From contig CAZAQB010000182.1 in the NCBI GenBank assembly GCA_964487155.1, positions 1-6,384 on the forward strand: a DNA stretch of 6,384 nucleotides, in the 5' to 3' direction. How positions within the stretch are numbered: the stretch's first letter is position 1; every line of letters begins with the position of its first letter. A program made the translations under genes and the position numbers. This stretch comes from CAZAQB01 sp964487155 (GTDB taxonomy: Bacteria; Pseudomonadota; Gammaproteobacteria; Nitrococcales; Nitrococcaceae). The notes below the pieces were generated by a model, which worked only from the letters and a program-made list of their open reading frames with translations, had not been told where the DNA came from and made no database searches. This document shows, piece by piece, positions 1 through 6,080 of the stretch.

Positions 1-2
1 GC

Positions 3-140
3 CGTAGGGTGGGTAGAGCGCAGCGAAACCCACCGTCTGCGCCGATGCCGGGATTGCGCTTCGCTCCATCCCAGCCTACGTCCTCTCGACCGTGGGTGCT
101 GGGGCATCCGTAGGCTGGGTTGAGCCCGCGAAACGCAGCA
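3..140. repeat. Cluster of three palindromic GTAGG-TGGG hairpin repeat units
   Basis: Three related units lie just past the 3' end of uup. Each begins CGTAGG(G/C)TGGG and can fold by itself. Unit A (plus, from 3) pairs GGTGGGT at 8-14 with ACCCACC at 28-34. Unit B (minus, 47-80) pairs GCTGGGAT with ATCCCGGC (plus-strand positions 68-75 and 47-54), with one G:T pair. Unit C (plus, from 109) pairs CTGGGTT at 115-121 with AACGCAG at 132-138, with one mismatch. The loops of A and B are alike (GAGCGCAGCG against GAGCGAAGCG). A and B are inverted relative to each other, so 3-80 can also form one long hairpin. Similar dispersed elements are common in gammaproteobacterial intergenic DNA; that is recalled knowledge, not a search result. 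The cluster may end or stabilise the uup transcript. It carries no T-run, so it is not a textbook intrinsic terminator. Confidence 0.7.
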
Positions 141-152
141 GGGGGGCCGGCG

Positions 153-2054
153 TCACCCCGGTCCCAGTTCCTGCTGACTCTCCTCCAGCTCCGCCCAGCG
201 CTCCACCAGGGCGTCCAGCTCCTGCTGGCGCTCGGTGAGCCGGTCCAGCACCGGCTGGAAGGTCGCCGGGGGCTGGCTGTAGAAGCCGGGGTCGGCGGCC
301 CGCGCCTGCAGGGCCGCGATTTCCAGCTCCAGGGCCTCGATGCGCCCGGGGAGCTGGTCCAGCTCCCGCTGGAGCTTGTAGCTCAGCTTGCGCGGCGCGC
401 GGGAGCGCTCCTCCGCCGCGGGCGCGGCCCGCGGGCGGGCGGGCTCGGGGCGGTCGGTCTGGGCCAGGCCGCGGCCCTGGCGCAGCCAGTCGCTGTAGCC
501 GCCGGGGTAGTGGCGCACCTGGCCGTCGGCCTCGAAGGCGATGACGCTGGTGATTACGTTGTCCAGGAATTCCCGGTCGTGGCTCACCACCAGCAGGGTG
601 CCCTGGAACTCCACCAGGCGGGCCTCCAGCACTTCCAGCATCTCCACGTCCAGGTCGTTGGTGGGCTCGTCCAGCACCAGCAGGTTGGCCGGGCGGGTGA
701 ACAGTTTCGCCAGCACGACCCGGTTGCGCTCGCCGCCGGACAGCGACACGACCGGCTGGCGGGCCCGCTTGGGGCTGAACAGGAAGTCCTTCATGTAGCC
801 CAGCACGTGGCGCTCCTTGCCGTGGATGTTGATGTATTCCCGGCCGTCGCCCACGTTCTCCCAGACGGTCTGGGTCTCGTCCAGGTCCTGGCGGTTCTGG
901 TCGAAGTAGGCGACTTCCAGCCCGGTGCCGAGGATCACCGTGCCCTGGTCCGGGGGCAGCTCGCCCAGCAGGATGCGCAGCAGGGTGGTCTTGCCGACGC
1001 CGTTGTTGCCCACCAGGCCGATGCGCTCGCCGCGCATGACCTTCAGGGAGAAGTCCTGCAGCAGGGGCCGGCCGCCGAACCCGTGAGTGACGTGGCGGGC
1101 CTCGATCACCTTGCGGCCCGAGCGCTCCGCCTGCTGCAGGTGGACCCGGGCGCTGCCCTGGGCTTGGTGGCGGGCCGCGGCCTGCTCGCGCATGGCCTGC
1201 AGCGCCCGCACCCGGCCCTGGTTGCGGGTGCGCCGGGCCTTGATGCCCTGGCGGATCCAGGCCTCCTCCTCTGCCAGGCGCTTGTCGAACAGCGCCTCGC
1301 GGCGCTCTTCCTCCTCCAGCCACTGTTCCTTGCGCACCAGGAAATTGCGGTAGTCGCCGGGCCAGCTCATCAGCCGGCCCCGGTCCAGCTCCACGATGCG
1401 GGTGGCCAGCCGCTGCAGAAAGGCCCGGTCGTGGGTGATGAACAGCACCGCCCCGGGGTAGTCGCGGACCCGGGCCTCCAGCCACTCGATGGTGCTGATG
1501 TCCAGATGGTTGGTGGGTTCGTCCAGCAGCAGCAGGTCGGGTCGCGACACCAGCGCCCGGCCCAGGGCCACGCGCCGGCGCCAGCCGCCGGAGAGCTTCC
1601 CCAGGGGCCGGTCGCCGGGCAGCCCCAGCTCGGTGAGGATCATGTCCACCTGCTGGTCCGGGTTCCAGCCGCCGTGGGTCTCGATCTCCTGCTGCAGCTC
1701 GTGGAGCTCGCGCAGGCCGGCGTCGTCCAGCTGGCCCTGGGAGATCTGGTGGTAGCGGGCAATGCGGGTGCGGGTCTGCTGCAGGCCCTGGTTCACCACT
1801 TCACGGACACTGAGCTCGGAACCCGCCGGCAGGCTCTGGGCCAGCTGGCTGACCCGCAGGCCCGGACGGCGCTGGATCTCCCCGCGGTCCGGCGCCAGCT
1901 CGCCGGTAATGAGCCGCATCATGGTGGACTTGCCGGCGCCGTTGCGGCCGATCAGGCAGACCCGCTCGCCGGCCTCGATGCCGAACTCGGTGTCCACCAG
2001 CAGCGGCGTGTCGCCGAACTCCAGGGAGACGCGGTCGAAGCGGACCAGGGTCAT
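153..2054 (-). CDS. uup: ABC-F family ATPase Uup
   Basis: This 633-aa cytosolic protein has two ABC ATPase domains and no membrane segments, the ABC-F plan; E. coli Uup is about 635 aa. Domain 1 has Walker A GRNGAGKST (36-44), signature LSGGW (154-158), Walker B LLLLDEP (174-180) and the switch histidine in FITHD (H208). Domain 2 has GNNGVGKTT (349-357), LSGGE (438-442), LLVLDEP (458-464) and H492. Both catalytic glutamates (E179, E463) are intact, so ATP hydrolysis is expected. The linker (about 240-295) is charged, with the basic stretch IKARRTRNQGRVRALQAMRE (271-290) typical of Uup. The C-terminal part (about 550-633) is the coiled-coil domain that binds DNA in known Uup proteins. In E. 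coli, Uup limits precise transposon excision and has been tied to ribosome assembly and branched-DNA handling. The start MTLVRFDRV fits the family, but no Shine-Dalgarno precedes it (CCTCTCCC-ATG). It is probably the last gene of a leftward cluster. Confidence 0.97.
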   Translation of the reverse strand: MTLVRFDRVSLEFGDTPLLVDTEFGIEAGERVCLIGRNGAGKSTMMRLITGELAPDRGEIQRRPGLRVSQLAQSLPAGSELSVREVVNQGLQQTRTRIARYHQISQGQLDDAGLRELHELQQEIETHGGWNPDQQVDMILTELGLPGDRPLGKLSGGWRRRVALGRALVSRPDLLLLDEPTNHLDISTIEWLEARVRDYPGAVLFITHDRAFLQRLATRIVELDRGRLMSWPGDYRNFLVRKEQWLEEEERREALFDKRLAEEEAWIRQGIKARRTRNQGRVRALQAMREQAAARHQAQGSARVHLQQAERSGRKVIEARHVTHGFGGRPLLQDFSLKVMRGERIGLVGNNGVGKTTLLRILLGELPPDQGTVILGTGLEVAYFDQNRQDLDETQTVWENVGDGREYINIHGKERHVLGYMKDFLFSPKRARQPVVSLSGGERNRVVLAKLFTRPANLLVLDEPTNDLDVEMLEVLEARLVEFQGTLLVVSHDREFLDNVITSVIAFEADGQVRHYPGGYSDWLRQGRGLAQTDRPEPARPRAAPAAEERSRAPRKLSYKLQRELDQLPGRIEALELEIAALQARAADPGFYSQPPATFQPVLDRLTERQQELDALVERWAELEESQQELGPG

Positions 2055-2077
2055 GGGAGAGGATCGATCTCAGCGCT

Positions 2078-2108
2078 GCCGGGCGCCGGCCACTGGCCGG
2101 CGCCCGGC
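2078..2108. other. 15-bp GC hairpin between the DUF1244 gene and uup
   Basis: The arm GCCGGGCGCCGGCCA (2078-2092) is matched perfectly by its reverse complement at 2094-2108. With a realistic 3-nt loop the stem is 14 bp. On the minus strand it begins 14 nt after the DUF1244 stop and ends 23 nt before the uup ATG. No T-run follows on either strand, so an intrinsic terminator is doubtful. It could be a processing or mRNA-stability element, or partial attenuation of uup expression. The stem is seen directly; the role is inference. Confidence 0.6.
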
Positions 2109-2122
2109 GTGGCGGGGCCGGA

Positions 2123-2428
2123 TCAGCCCTGGTGGCTGCGGGCGTGGGAATCGGCGAACGCGGCCTGCTGCTCCGCGCTCGCCTCGCGCTGGTATTTGTC
2201 TTTCCATTCGGCGTAGGGCATGCCGTAGACGATCTCGCGGGCCTGCTCGTAGTCGATCCCCAGGCCGCGTTCCTGGGCCGCCGCCGCGTACCACTTGGAC
2301 AGGCAGTTGCGGCAGAATCCCGCCAGGTTCATCAGGTCGATATTCTGTACGTCGGTGCGGCTGCGCAGGTGCTCCACCAGGGTGCGGAAGGCAGCCGCCT
2401 CCAGCTCGATGCGGGTGTTGTCGTCCAT
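2123..2428 (-). CDS. DUF1244 (SMc04008-like) family protein of unknown function
   Basis: This is a 101-aa protein with no signal peptide or membrane segment. I recognise it as DUF1244 from the central block NLAGFCRNCLSKWYAAA (34-50), which carries a CxxC pair (C39, C42), and from the following YEQAREIVYGMPYAEWKDKY segment (60-79). The whole protein is essentially this one domain. Structures of family members are known but no activity is established. The cysteine pair could bind metal or be redox active; that is inference only. An ATG start at 2428 is chosen over longer upstream readings because a perfect AGGAGG (plus-strand 2434-2439) sits 5 nt before it and the family begins here. The C-terminus (about 80-101) is a charged, Ala/Gln/His-rich tail. 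It lies between the channel gene and uup in the same orientation, 124 bp after one and 68 bp before the other. Its strong ribosome site contrasts with the missing one at uup. Confidence 0.93.
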   Translation of the reverse strand: MDDNTRIELEAAAFRTLVEHLRSRTDVQNIDLMNLAGFCRNCLSKWYAAAAQERGLGIDYEQAREIVYGMPYAEWKDKYQREASAEQQAAFADSHARSHQG

Positions 2429-2469
2429 CGGGTCCTCCTGGGACGGTCGTGTTCGCTCGGGGGCGCGCG

Positions 2470-2501
2470 GCCCGGATCCGCCAGTATGGCGGATTCCGGG
2501 C
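2470..2501. other. Bulged 14-bp hairpin between the channel gene and the DUF1244 gene
   Basis: GCCCGGATCCGCCA (2470-2483) pairs with TGGCGGATTCCGGGC (2487-2501) around a GTA loop; one unpaired T or A forms a bulge. The inner part, ATCCGCCA-GTA-TGGCGGAT, is a perfect 8-bp dyad. It lies 51 bp past the channel stop and 41 bp before the DUF1244 start. No T-run follows it on the minus strand. It could be a weak terminator or mRNA-stability element at the channel 3' end, or an operator in front of the DUF1244 gene. The sequence alone does not decide. Confidence 0.5.
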
Positions 2502-2552
2502 GGGCGTTTCGAGAGCCTTCGGCACCGCTGGCGCAGGTCTTCGGACTGTGTC

Positions 2553-4904
2553 TCAGGTTTCGCCCCGAGCCGGTCCGGAGGGCTCGCCGGTATCCGTCGG
2601 TGCGTCGGCGCTGGGCCGGTCCGCCAGGCTCGCGCTCTCGGTGCTGCGCTCCGGCTCCCCCGCTGCCGGTGCCCGGGGGCTGAGAACCCGCGCCGGCGGT
2701 GCAGTGCCGTCCTTGTCGACGCCGAACCAGAGGGTGCGGTGGGGGAAGGGGATCTCGATTCCCCGGGCATCGAACGCCTCCTTCATGCGCCGCAGGAACT
2801 CCCGGCGCACCCCCCACTGCCGCCCCGGCCGGGTCATCAGCCGGACGCGGATCTCCACCGCCGAGTCGGCCAGATTGTTGAGGCCGAACACCTCCAGGTC
2901 GCCGACGATGTCGTGGGCCCAGTCCGGGTCCGCGCGCAGCTCCGCGGCGACCTCCTGCAGGATCTGCACCACTTCGCCGTAGTTCTCCCGGTAGGCCACC
3001 CCGGCGTCCACCAGCGCGTAGGCGAACTCGCGGCTGTAGTTGAGAACCGTGGTCACTTCGCCGAAGGGGACCATGTGCAGCGTCCCGTGGAGGTCGCGCA
3101 TGCGCACCGTGCGGATGCTGATGGACTCGACGGTGCCGGTGTAGCCGCCGGCGGTCACCACGTCGCCCACCGAGATGGCATCCTCGATGAGGATGAAGGC
3201 GCCGGTGATCACGTCGCGGACCAGGGTCTGGGCGCCGAAGCCGACCGCCAGGCCGATGACGCCGGCGCCGGCGAGCAGGGGACCGATGTTCACGCCAAGC
3301 TCGGAGAATATGATCATCACGCTGATCAGGCCCAGGCCGATGCGCACCACGTTGCGCAGCAGCGGCAGCAGGGTGAGCAGCCGGGTGCTGGCGCCGGGCT
3401 CGGCGGCGGTGCGGCGGGCCAGGGCGCGCTCGATCAGCCCGCTGGTGAGCTCCCAGATCGCGAAGGTGGCGACCACGATCAGCAGGATGGAGATCAGTTT
3501 GCCCAGCACCAGGCTGCCGCTGTCCGAGAACAGCCAGTCCAGCGTTCCGAGACCCCAGGCCTGCAGCACGGCGGAGGCGGCGAAGATCCAGATGATGGCC
3601 TTCAGAGTCGTGCGCAGCGCCGGCAGGTAGCGGTTGGCTCGCGCCTCGAGGCCGGGGTGGGCCTGACGCAGTTCCTCGCTGATACGGAACAGCCGGCTGA
3701 TGCCCTGCTGCGCGGCCCGGCTGACCCCCATCGCCACGGCCAGGCTGATCAGGGTCAGGCCGATGGCCTGGCTCAGGAATCCGAAGCCGCCGGGAATTTC
3801 CAGCGCCCAGACCCCATAGAGCGCCACCACCAGAGCGAGAGCGGCCAGGTGCCAGAGCGCTCCGAGGCGCTGGCGCACCGCTGGCGGAACGCGCAGCCGC
3901 TTCTCCACCGCCGAGACCGCCGGTTCCTCCTCGGAAGCCGGCTCCGGAGCAGGCCCGGAGCCGGCGATGGCGGCGGACACCGAACGGCGATTCTGCATGA
4001 TCACCACAATGACCATGCCGGCCACGATCAGCCCCAGCAACTTGAGCAGGAACTCATGGGCCGGCGCCGGCATGCCGAGCAGCAGCGCCGCCTCCAGCAC
4101 GAAGTAGCCATAGATGGACAGCCGCAGCAGGCGGCGCAGCCAGACGTACAGGTAGGCGACGGTCTCGTCGCCCATGGGCAGCAGCCGCAACGCCGGCTGT
4201 TGCGGCACCAGGATCAGGCGCGACACCAGCAGGGTGAGACGGATGAGCACATTGGCGTTGATCAGCGTGAGCGCCACCAGCCGGGTCACGTAGTGCGGCT
4301 CCAGCAACGGCAGCAGCCCGTAGGTCGCGGCGGCGAAGGCCAGGATCGGCAGGCCGTCGAGCACCGTGCGCAACAGCAGGAACAGCGCGCGCAGCCCGAG
4401 ACCGCCACCGGCCCGCTCATCGATGGCGAGCCGCCCGCGACGCAGGATCCACCGGGCCAGCCACTCGGCCAGCAGGCCGACGGCCAGCACCAGGACAACC
4501 TTGCCGGCCATCTCCATCCAGCGCCTGCGCGTCTCGGCGTCGGTTGCCTGCTGCGCCATATCCCGGGCCAGGCCCGGCACCGCCAGGAAGGCGCGGCCGG
4601 CGCCGGCCACCTGCTGGCTGATCCGCTCCATCTGGTTGGAGGTGGCCTCGATAAGGCGCCCCCCGAGGCCGCTGGTTGCCGACGCAGCCGCCGGCCCAGG
4701 CTCGGCGGCGGCCTGGGCATCCAGCAGCGCCTGCAGTTCTGCCAGCAGTTCAGCGCGCCGGTCCGGATCCTCGATGCGCTGAACCAGCCGCTCGATGGCG
4801 GCCTGGGCTCCCTGTTCCTGTTGCTGGGCCATGGCCGGCGTGGCAAGCAGCGCGACGGCCACCAGCAGGGCCGTGATCCAGTGGGGCGGCCAGGTCAGTC
4901 GCAT
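2553..4904 (-). CDS. ybiO: MscS-superfamily mechanosensitive channel, YbiO-like
   Basis: This 783-aa inner-membrane protein should open under membrane tension and release solutes during hypo-osmotic shock. It has a signal peptide (about 1-26, ending AMA before QQQEQ), a periplasmic helical N-domain (about 27-130), then roughly ten hydrophobic segments (near 134-155, 172-200, 206-232, 262-278, 285-303, 348-369, 375-395, 433-451, 466-490, 513-536). The pore helix SELGVNIGPLLAGAGVIGLA begins at 534 and continues GFGAQTLVRDVITG (555-568). Aligned to MscS, pore-lining L105 and L109 fall at L552 and F556; the Phe also occurs in E. coli YbiO. The cytoplasmic beta and vestibule domains (about 575-730) include VGDVV, GTVESI, HMVPFGEVTTVLNYSREF and RQWGVRREF. 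A Pro/Ser-rich acidic tail (about 731-783) follows. E. coli YbiO is about 741 aa with the same plan. The ATG at 4904 is preferred because it gives the signal peptide and has GGAGA upstream; a 39-residue longer reading lacks both. The symbol names the closest E. coli paralogue; orthology is unproven. Confidence 0.95.
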   Translation of the reverse strand: MRLTWPPHWITALLVAVALLATPAMAQQQEQGAQAAIERLVQRIEDPDRRAELLAELQALLDAQAAAEPGPAAASATSGLGGRLIEATSNQMERISQQVAGAGRAFLAVPGLARDMAQQATDAETRRRWMEMAGKVVLVLAVGLLAEWLARWILRRGRLAIDERAGGGLGLRALFLLLRTVLDGLPILAFAAATYGLLPLLEPHYVTRLVALTLINANVLIRLTLLVSRLILVPQQPALRLLPMGDETVAYLYVWLRRLLRLSIYGYFVLEAALLLGMPAPAHEFLLKLLGLIVAGMVIVVIMQNRRSVSAAIAGSGPAPEPASEEEPAVSAVEKRLRVPPAVRQRLGALWHLAALALVVALYGVWALEIPGGFGFLSQAIGLTLISLAVAMGVSRAAQQGISRLFRISEELRQAHPGLEARANRYLPALRTTLKAIIWIFAASAVLQAWGLGTLDWLFSDSGSLVLGKLISILLIVVATFAIWELTSGLIERALARRTAAEPGASTRLLTLLPLLRNVVRIGLGLISVMIIFSELGVNIGPLLAGAGVIGLAVGFGAQTLVRDVITGAFILIEDAISVGDVVTAGGYTGTVESISIRTVRMRDLHGTLHMVPFGEVTTVLNYSREFAYALVDAGVAYRENYGEVVQILQEVAAELRADPDWAHDIVGDLEVFGLNNLADSAVEIRVRLMTRPGRQWGVRREFLRRMKEAFDARGIEIPFPHRTLWFGVDKDGTAPPARVLSPRAPAAGEPERSTESASLADRPSADAPTDTGEPSGPARGET

Positions 4905-5132
4905 GTGAGGCTCTCCAGGAGCAGATGGTGAGTCAGCGCCGGGTCGGCGGATCGAAATATTGATCGGTGCCAGCGCTCGGCGAAAAGGCGGAATCAGGCG
5001 GTCATCCGCCGGCTGCATCATACAGAGTTAGACGACGCACCCGGCAGGCGGAAGCAGGGATAAGACGATAGGTGCCGTCGAAGGTCGAGACGCTGCGGCG
5101 ACAGCCGGCCAGGGCCCTCGGCCCCGTGGCAT
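4905..5132 (-). promoter_or_regulatory. Upstream region of the channel gene, with weak promoter candidates
   Basis: These 228 bp separate the channel gene from the unknown ORF, both read leftward. An AT-rich island (plus 4951-4967) in GC-rich surroundings gives a minus-strand AATATT (4956-4961), with TTCGCC 17 bp upstream as a 3/6 match to -35. A better -10, TATGAT (plus 5017-5022), has no convincing -35. A ribosome site GGAGA lies about 8 nt before the channel ATG. Just past the ORF stop, a short imperfect GGGCCC-centred palindrome (about 5107-5126) is too weak to call a terminator. No conserved RNA gene or protein was recognised here. Confidence 0.3.
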
Positions 5133-5555
5133 TCAACCGGAGTTGTTGCGCGACTCGAGAAACTCCTGCAGGGCCTCCGATAGGCCCCGGCTCAGGGAGA
5201 GTGGCTCCTCGGTTTCCCGGATCTCGATCTCGCGATTGATGGCGTCGAGCAGCTGCTCCAGGTGGGAAGTTGGCCAAGCGTGCCGGTCGGAGAAATCGAA
5301 GCGATTGACTGGGCGGCTCATCATTCTCTGGCTGAAGTCCGTGGTCAGGTCTGTTGCTTGGTTCAGATCGATATCGGTCCGAGGGCGGTCGAACTCAAGC
5401 CCCCAGAGGGCACCAGCAGTATCGCCCACAGCATACCCCATCAGCCTCCCGTGGCCGACACCCCTGAGCTGGTGCCCATCCTCCATCCTGCAGTAGGAGT
5501 GGCGCCCGTCGACCTGCAATTGCGTGTTGCCGGACCGCGGCGCGGGCGTTTTCAC
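5133..5555 (-). CDS. Hypothetical protein, unknown function (possible gene)
   Basis: I do not recognise this ORF of up to 140 aa. It looks soluble, with no signal peptide or membrane segment. The middle (about 39-62) is Gly-rich with GYAVGDTAGALWGLEFDRPR. The C-terminal third (about 97-140) reads as amphipathic, mostly acidic helix: HLEQLLDAINREIEIRE, then GLSEALQEFLESRNN. That balanced composition, and codons ending mostly but not always in G/C, suggest real coding rather than an antisense shadow. The start is uncertain. The full reading uses GTG at 5555, two codons after an in-frame TAA and without a Shine-Dalgarno. Internal ATGs are at residue 24 and at residue 39; the latter has GGGAGG only 3 nt upstream and would give 102 aa. 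It is divergent from the H-NS-like gene, and a TCGAGA-17-GATAAT promoter could drive it. It could also be a remnant of a longer gene that has lost its 5' end. Confidence 0.5.
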   Translation of the reverse strand: MKTPAPRSGNTQLQVDGRHSYCRMEDGHQLRGVGHGRLMGYAVGDTAGALWGLEFDRPRTDIDLNQATDLTTDFSQRMMSRPVNRFDFSDRHAWPTSHLEQLLDAINREIEIRETEEPLSLSRGLSEALQEFLESRNNSG

Positions 5556-5622
5556 CGCTTAACAGAAAGGGGGGATCTGATCCGCAACCCTGCCGTCTTG
5601 GCCTCGGCCTGAACCAAGCAAC
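5353..5622. repeat. 14-bp perfect inverted repeat pair, arms 5353-5366 and 5609-5622
   Basis: GTTGCTTGGTTCAG at 5353-5366 recurs exactly as its reverse complement CTGAACCAAGCAAC at 5609-5622. After a 2-bp mismatch the match continues for three more bases inward (CGA). The arms flank 242 bp holding the N-terminal part of the unknown ORF and its leader. One arm lies inside that ORF (encoding LNQA); the other ends 8 bp before the -35 of the H-NS-like gene. It may be a binding-site pair, a small duplication remnant, or chance; a 14-bp match somewhere in a 6-kb window is uncommon but not negligible. Confidence 0.5.
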
Positions 5623-5630
5623 GTGCCAGA

Positions 5631-5659
5631 ATGCCACATCGGTTGCGAGGTGCTATTAT
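5631..5659 (+). promoter_or_regulatory. Predicted sigma-70 promoter of the H-NS-like gene
   Basis: A -35 of ATGCCA (5631-5636, 4/6) and a -10 of TATTAT (5654-5659, 5/6) are 17 bp apart. The -10 has an extended TG motif at 5651-5652 (TGC-TATTAT). Transcription would begin near 5666, leaving a leader of about 41 nt with AGGAA at 5696-5700, 6 nt before the ATG. Spacing and extended -10 make this the best promoter in the window. The same -10 region is read on the other strand by an opposing promoter. Confidence 0.65.
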
Positions 5660-5683
5660 CTGGCCACACTCTACAGTTCTCGA
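5655..5683 (-). promoter_or_regulatory. Predicted divergent promoter for the unknown ORF
   Basis: On the minus strand TCGAGA (plus 5678-5683, 4/6 to -35) and GATAAT (plus 5655-5660, 5/6 to -10) are 17 bp apart. Transcription would start near 5648 and run into the unknown ORF after a leader of about 93 nt. The -10 overlaps that of the rightward promoter almost base for base. Since H-NS-type proteins often repress their own and nearby promoters, joint repression is plausible but inferred. Confidence 0.4.
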
Positions 5684-5706
5684 TACCAACATCACAGGAA
5701 ACAGTC

Positions 5707-6030
5707 ATGGACCTCAATAAGCTCAGCAGTGAACAATTGCGGCAGTTGCAAAAAGACATCGACAAGGAACTCGCCGCGCGCCGGCGCGATGAGCAGAAGC
5801 AGGCCAAGCAGGAGCTGAAGCAGGTCGCCGAGCGCTATGGCTTTTCCGTGGAAGAGTTGGTGGGTGCCGCGGGCGGCGCCCGCAAATCCCGCACTTCCGC
5901 GAAGGCCAGGGTCACTTTCCGCCATCCCGATGACGCCAGCAAGACCTGGACCGGCCGTGGCCGCAAGCCTAACTGGGTCAAGGAGTGGGAAGCCTCCGGC
6001 CGTTCCCTGGACGAGCTGCGGGCCGCCTGA
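5707..6030 (+). CDS. H-NS family histone-like nucleoid protein
   Basis: This 107-aa DNA-binding protein of the H-NS/HvrA family would coat AT-rich DNA, bridge it and silence transcription, including that of acquired genes. Residues 1-48 form a highly charged heptad-like helix (DLNKLSSEQLRQLQKDIDKE, then an Arg/Lys/Gln-rich stretch), the expected oligomerisation coiled coil. A short Gly/Ala/basic linker (about 53-67) follows. The C-terminal DNA-binding domain (about 68-107) holds the diagnostic TWTGRGRKPNWV (80-91), where the GRGR loop enters the minor groove, then KEWEASGRSLDEL. It is shorter than E. coli H-NS (137 aa) but normal for the HvrA-like branch. The ATG at 5707 is chosen over a 28-residue longer reading because AGGAA (5696-5700) is 6 nt upstream, the family starts with this helix, and the extra stretch lies over the promoter. 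It stands alone, divergent from the unknown ORF. Whether it is the main H-NS of the cell or a paralogue cannot be told. Confidence 0.95.
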   Translation: MDLNKLSSEQLRQLQKDIDKELAARRRDEQKQAKQELKQVAERYGFSVEELVGAAGGARKSRTSAKARVTFRHPDDASKTWTGRGRKPNWVKEWEASGRSLDELRAA

Positions 6031-6045
6031 TATCAGACCCGGCTG

Positions 6046-6080
6046 GCGTTCGATCCGCCGGGTTTCGGCGGGTCGAACGC
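6046..6080 (+). terminator. Strong 15-bp hairpin after the H-NS-like gene, possible terminator
   Basis: GCGTTCGATCCGCCG (6046-6060) pairs with CGGCGGGTCGAACGC (6066-6080) around a GGTTT loop, with a single G:T pair. It begins 15 nt past the stop codon, the usual place for a terminator. The sequence after it (AGCGCATCCC) has no T-run, so it may end transcription poorly by itself and act instead as a 3' stability element. Confidence 0.5.

Noticed and set aside
76..1485. Second minus-strand open reading over uup
   Set aside because: It is a Pro/Gly/Arg-rich frame-shifted shadow of Uup with no start signal or domain.
120..2216. Long plus-strand open reading (698 codons) opposite uup
   Set aside because: It is rich in Gln, His, Leu and Ala as expected for the antisense of a high-GC gene, while the minus strand encodes a complete Uup with all ATPase motifs.
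2295..4931. Long plus-strand open reading (878 codons) opposite the channel gene
   Set aside because: It has the low-information Gln/His/Gly-rich composition typical of an antisense shadow; the minus strand carries a full signal peptide, membrane segments and the MscS pore motif.
4905..5021. 39-residue N-terminal extension of the channel protein
   Set aside because: It lacks a ribosome site and would bury the clear signal peptide that begins at the ATG at 4904.
5002..5277. Minus-strand 91-codon open reading between the channel gene and the unknown ORF
   Set aside because: It overlaps the unknown ORF in another frame, has Pro/Gly/Arg-rich composition and has no ribosome site.
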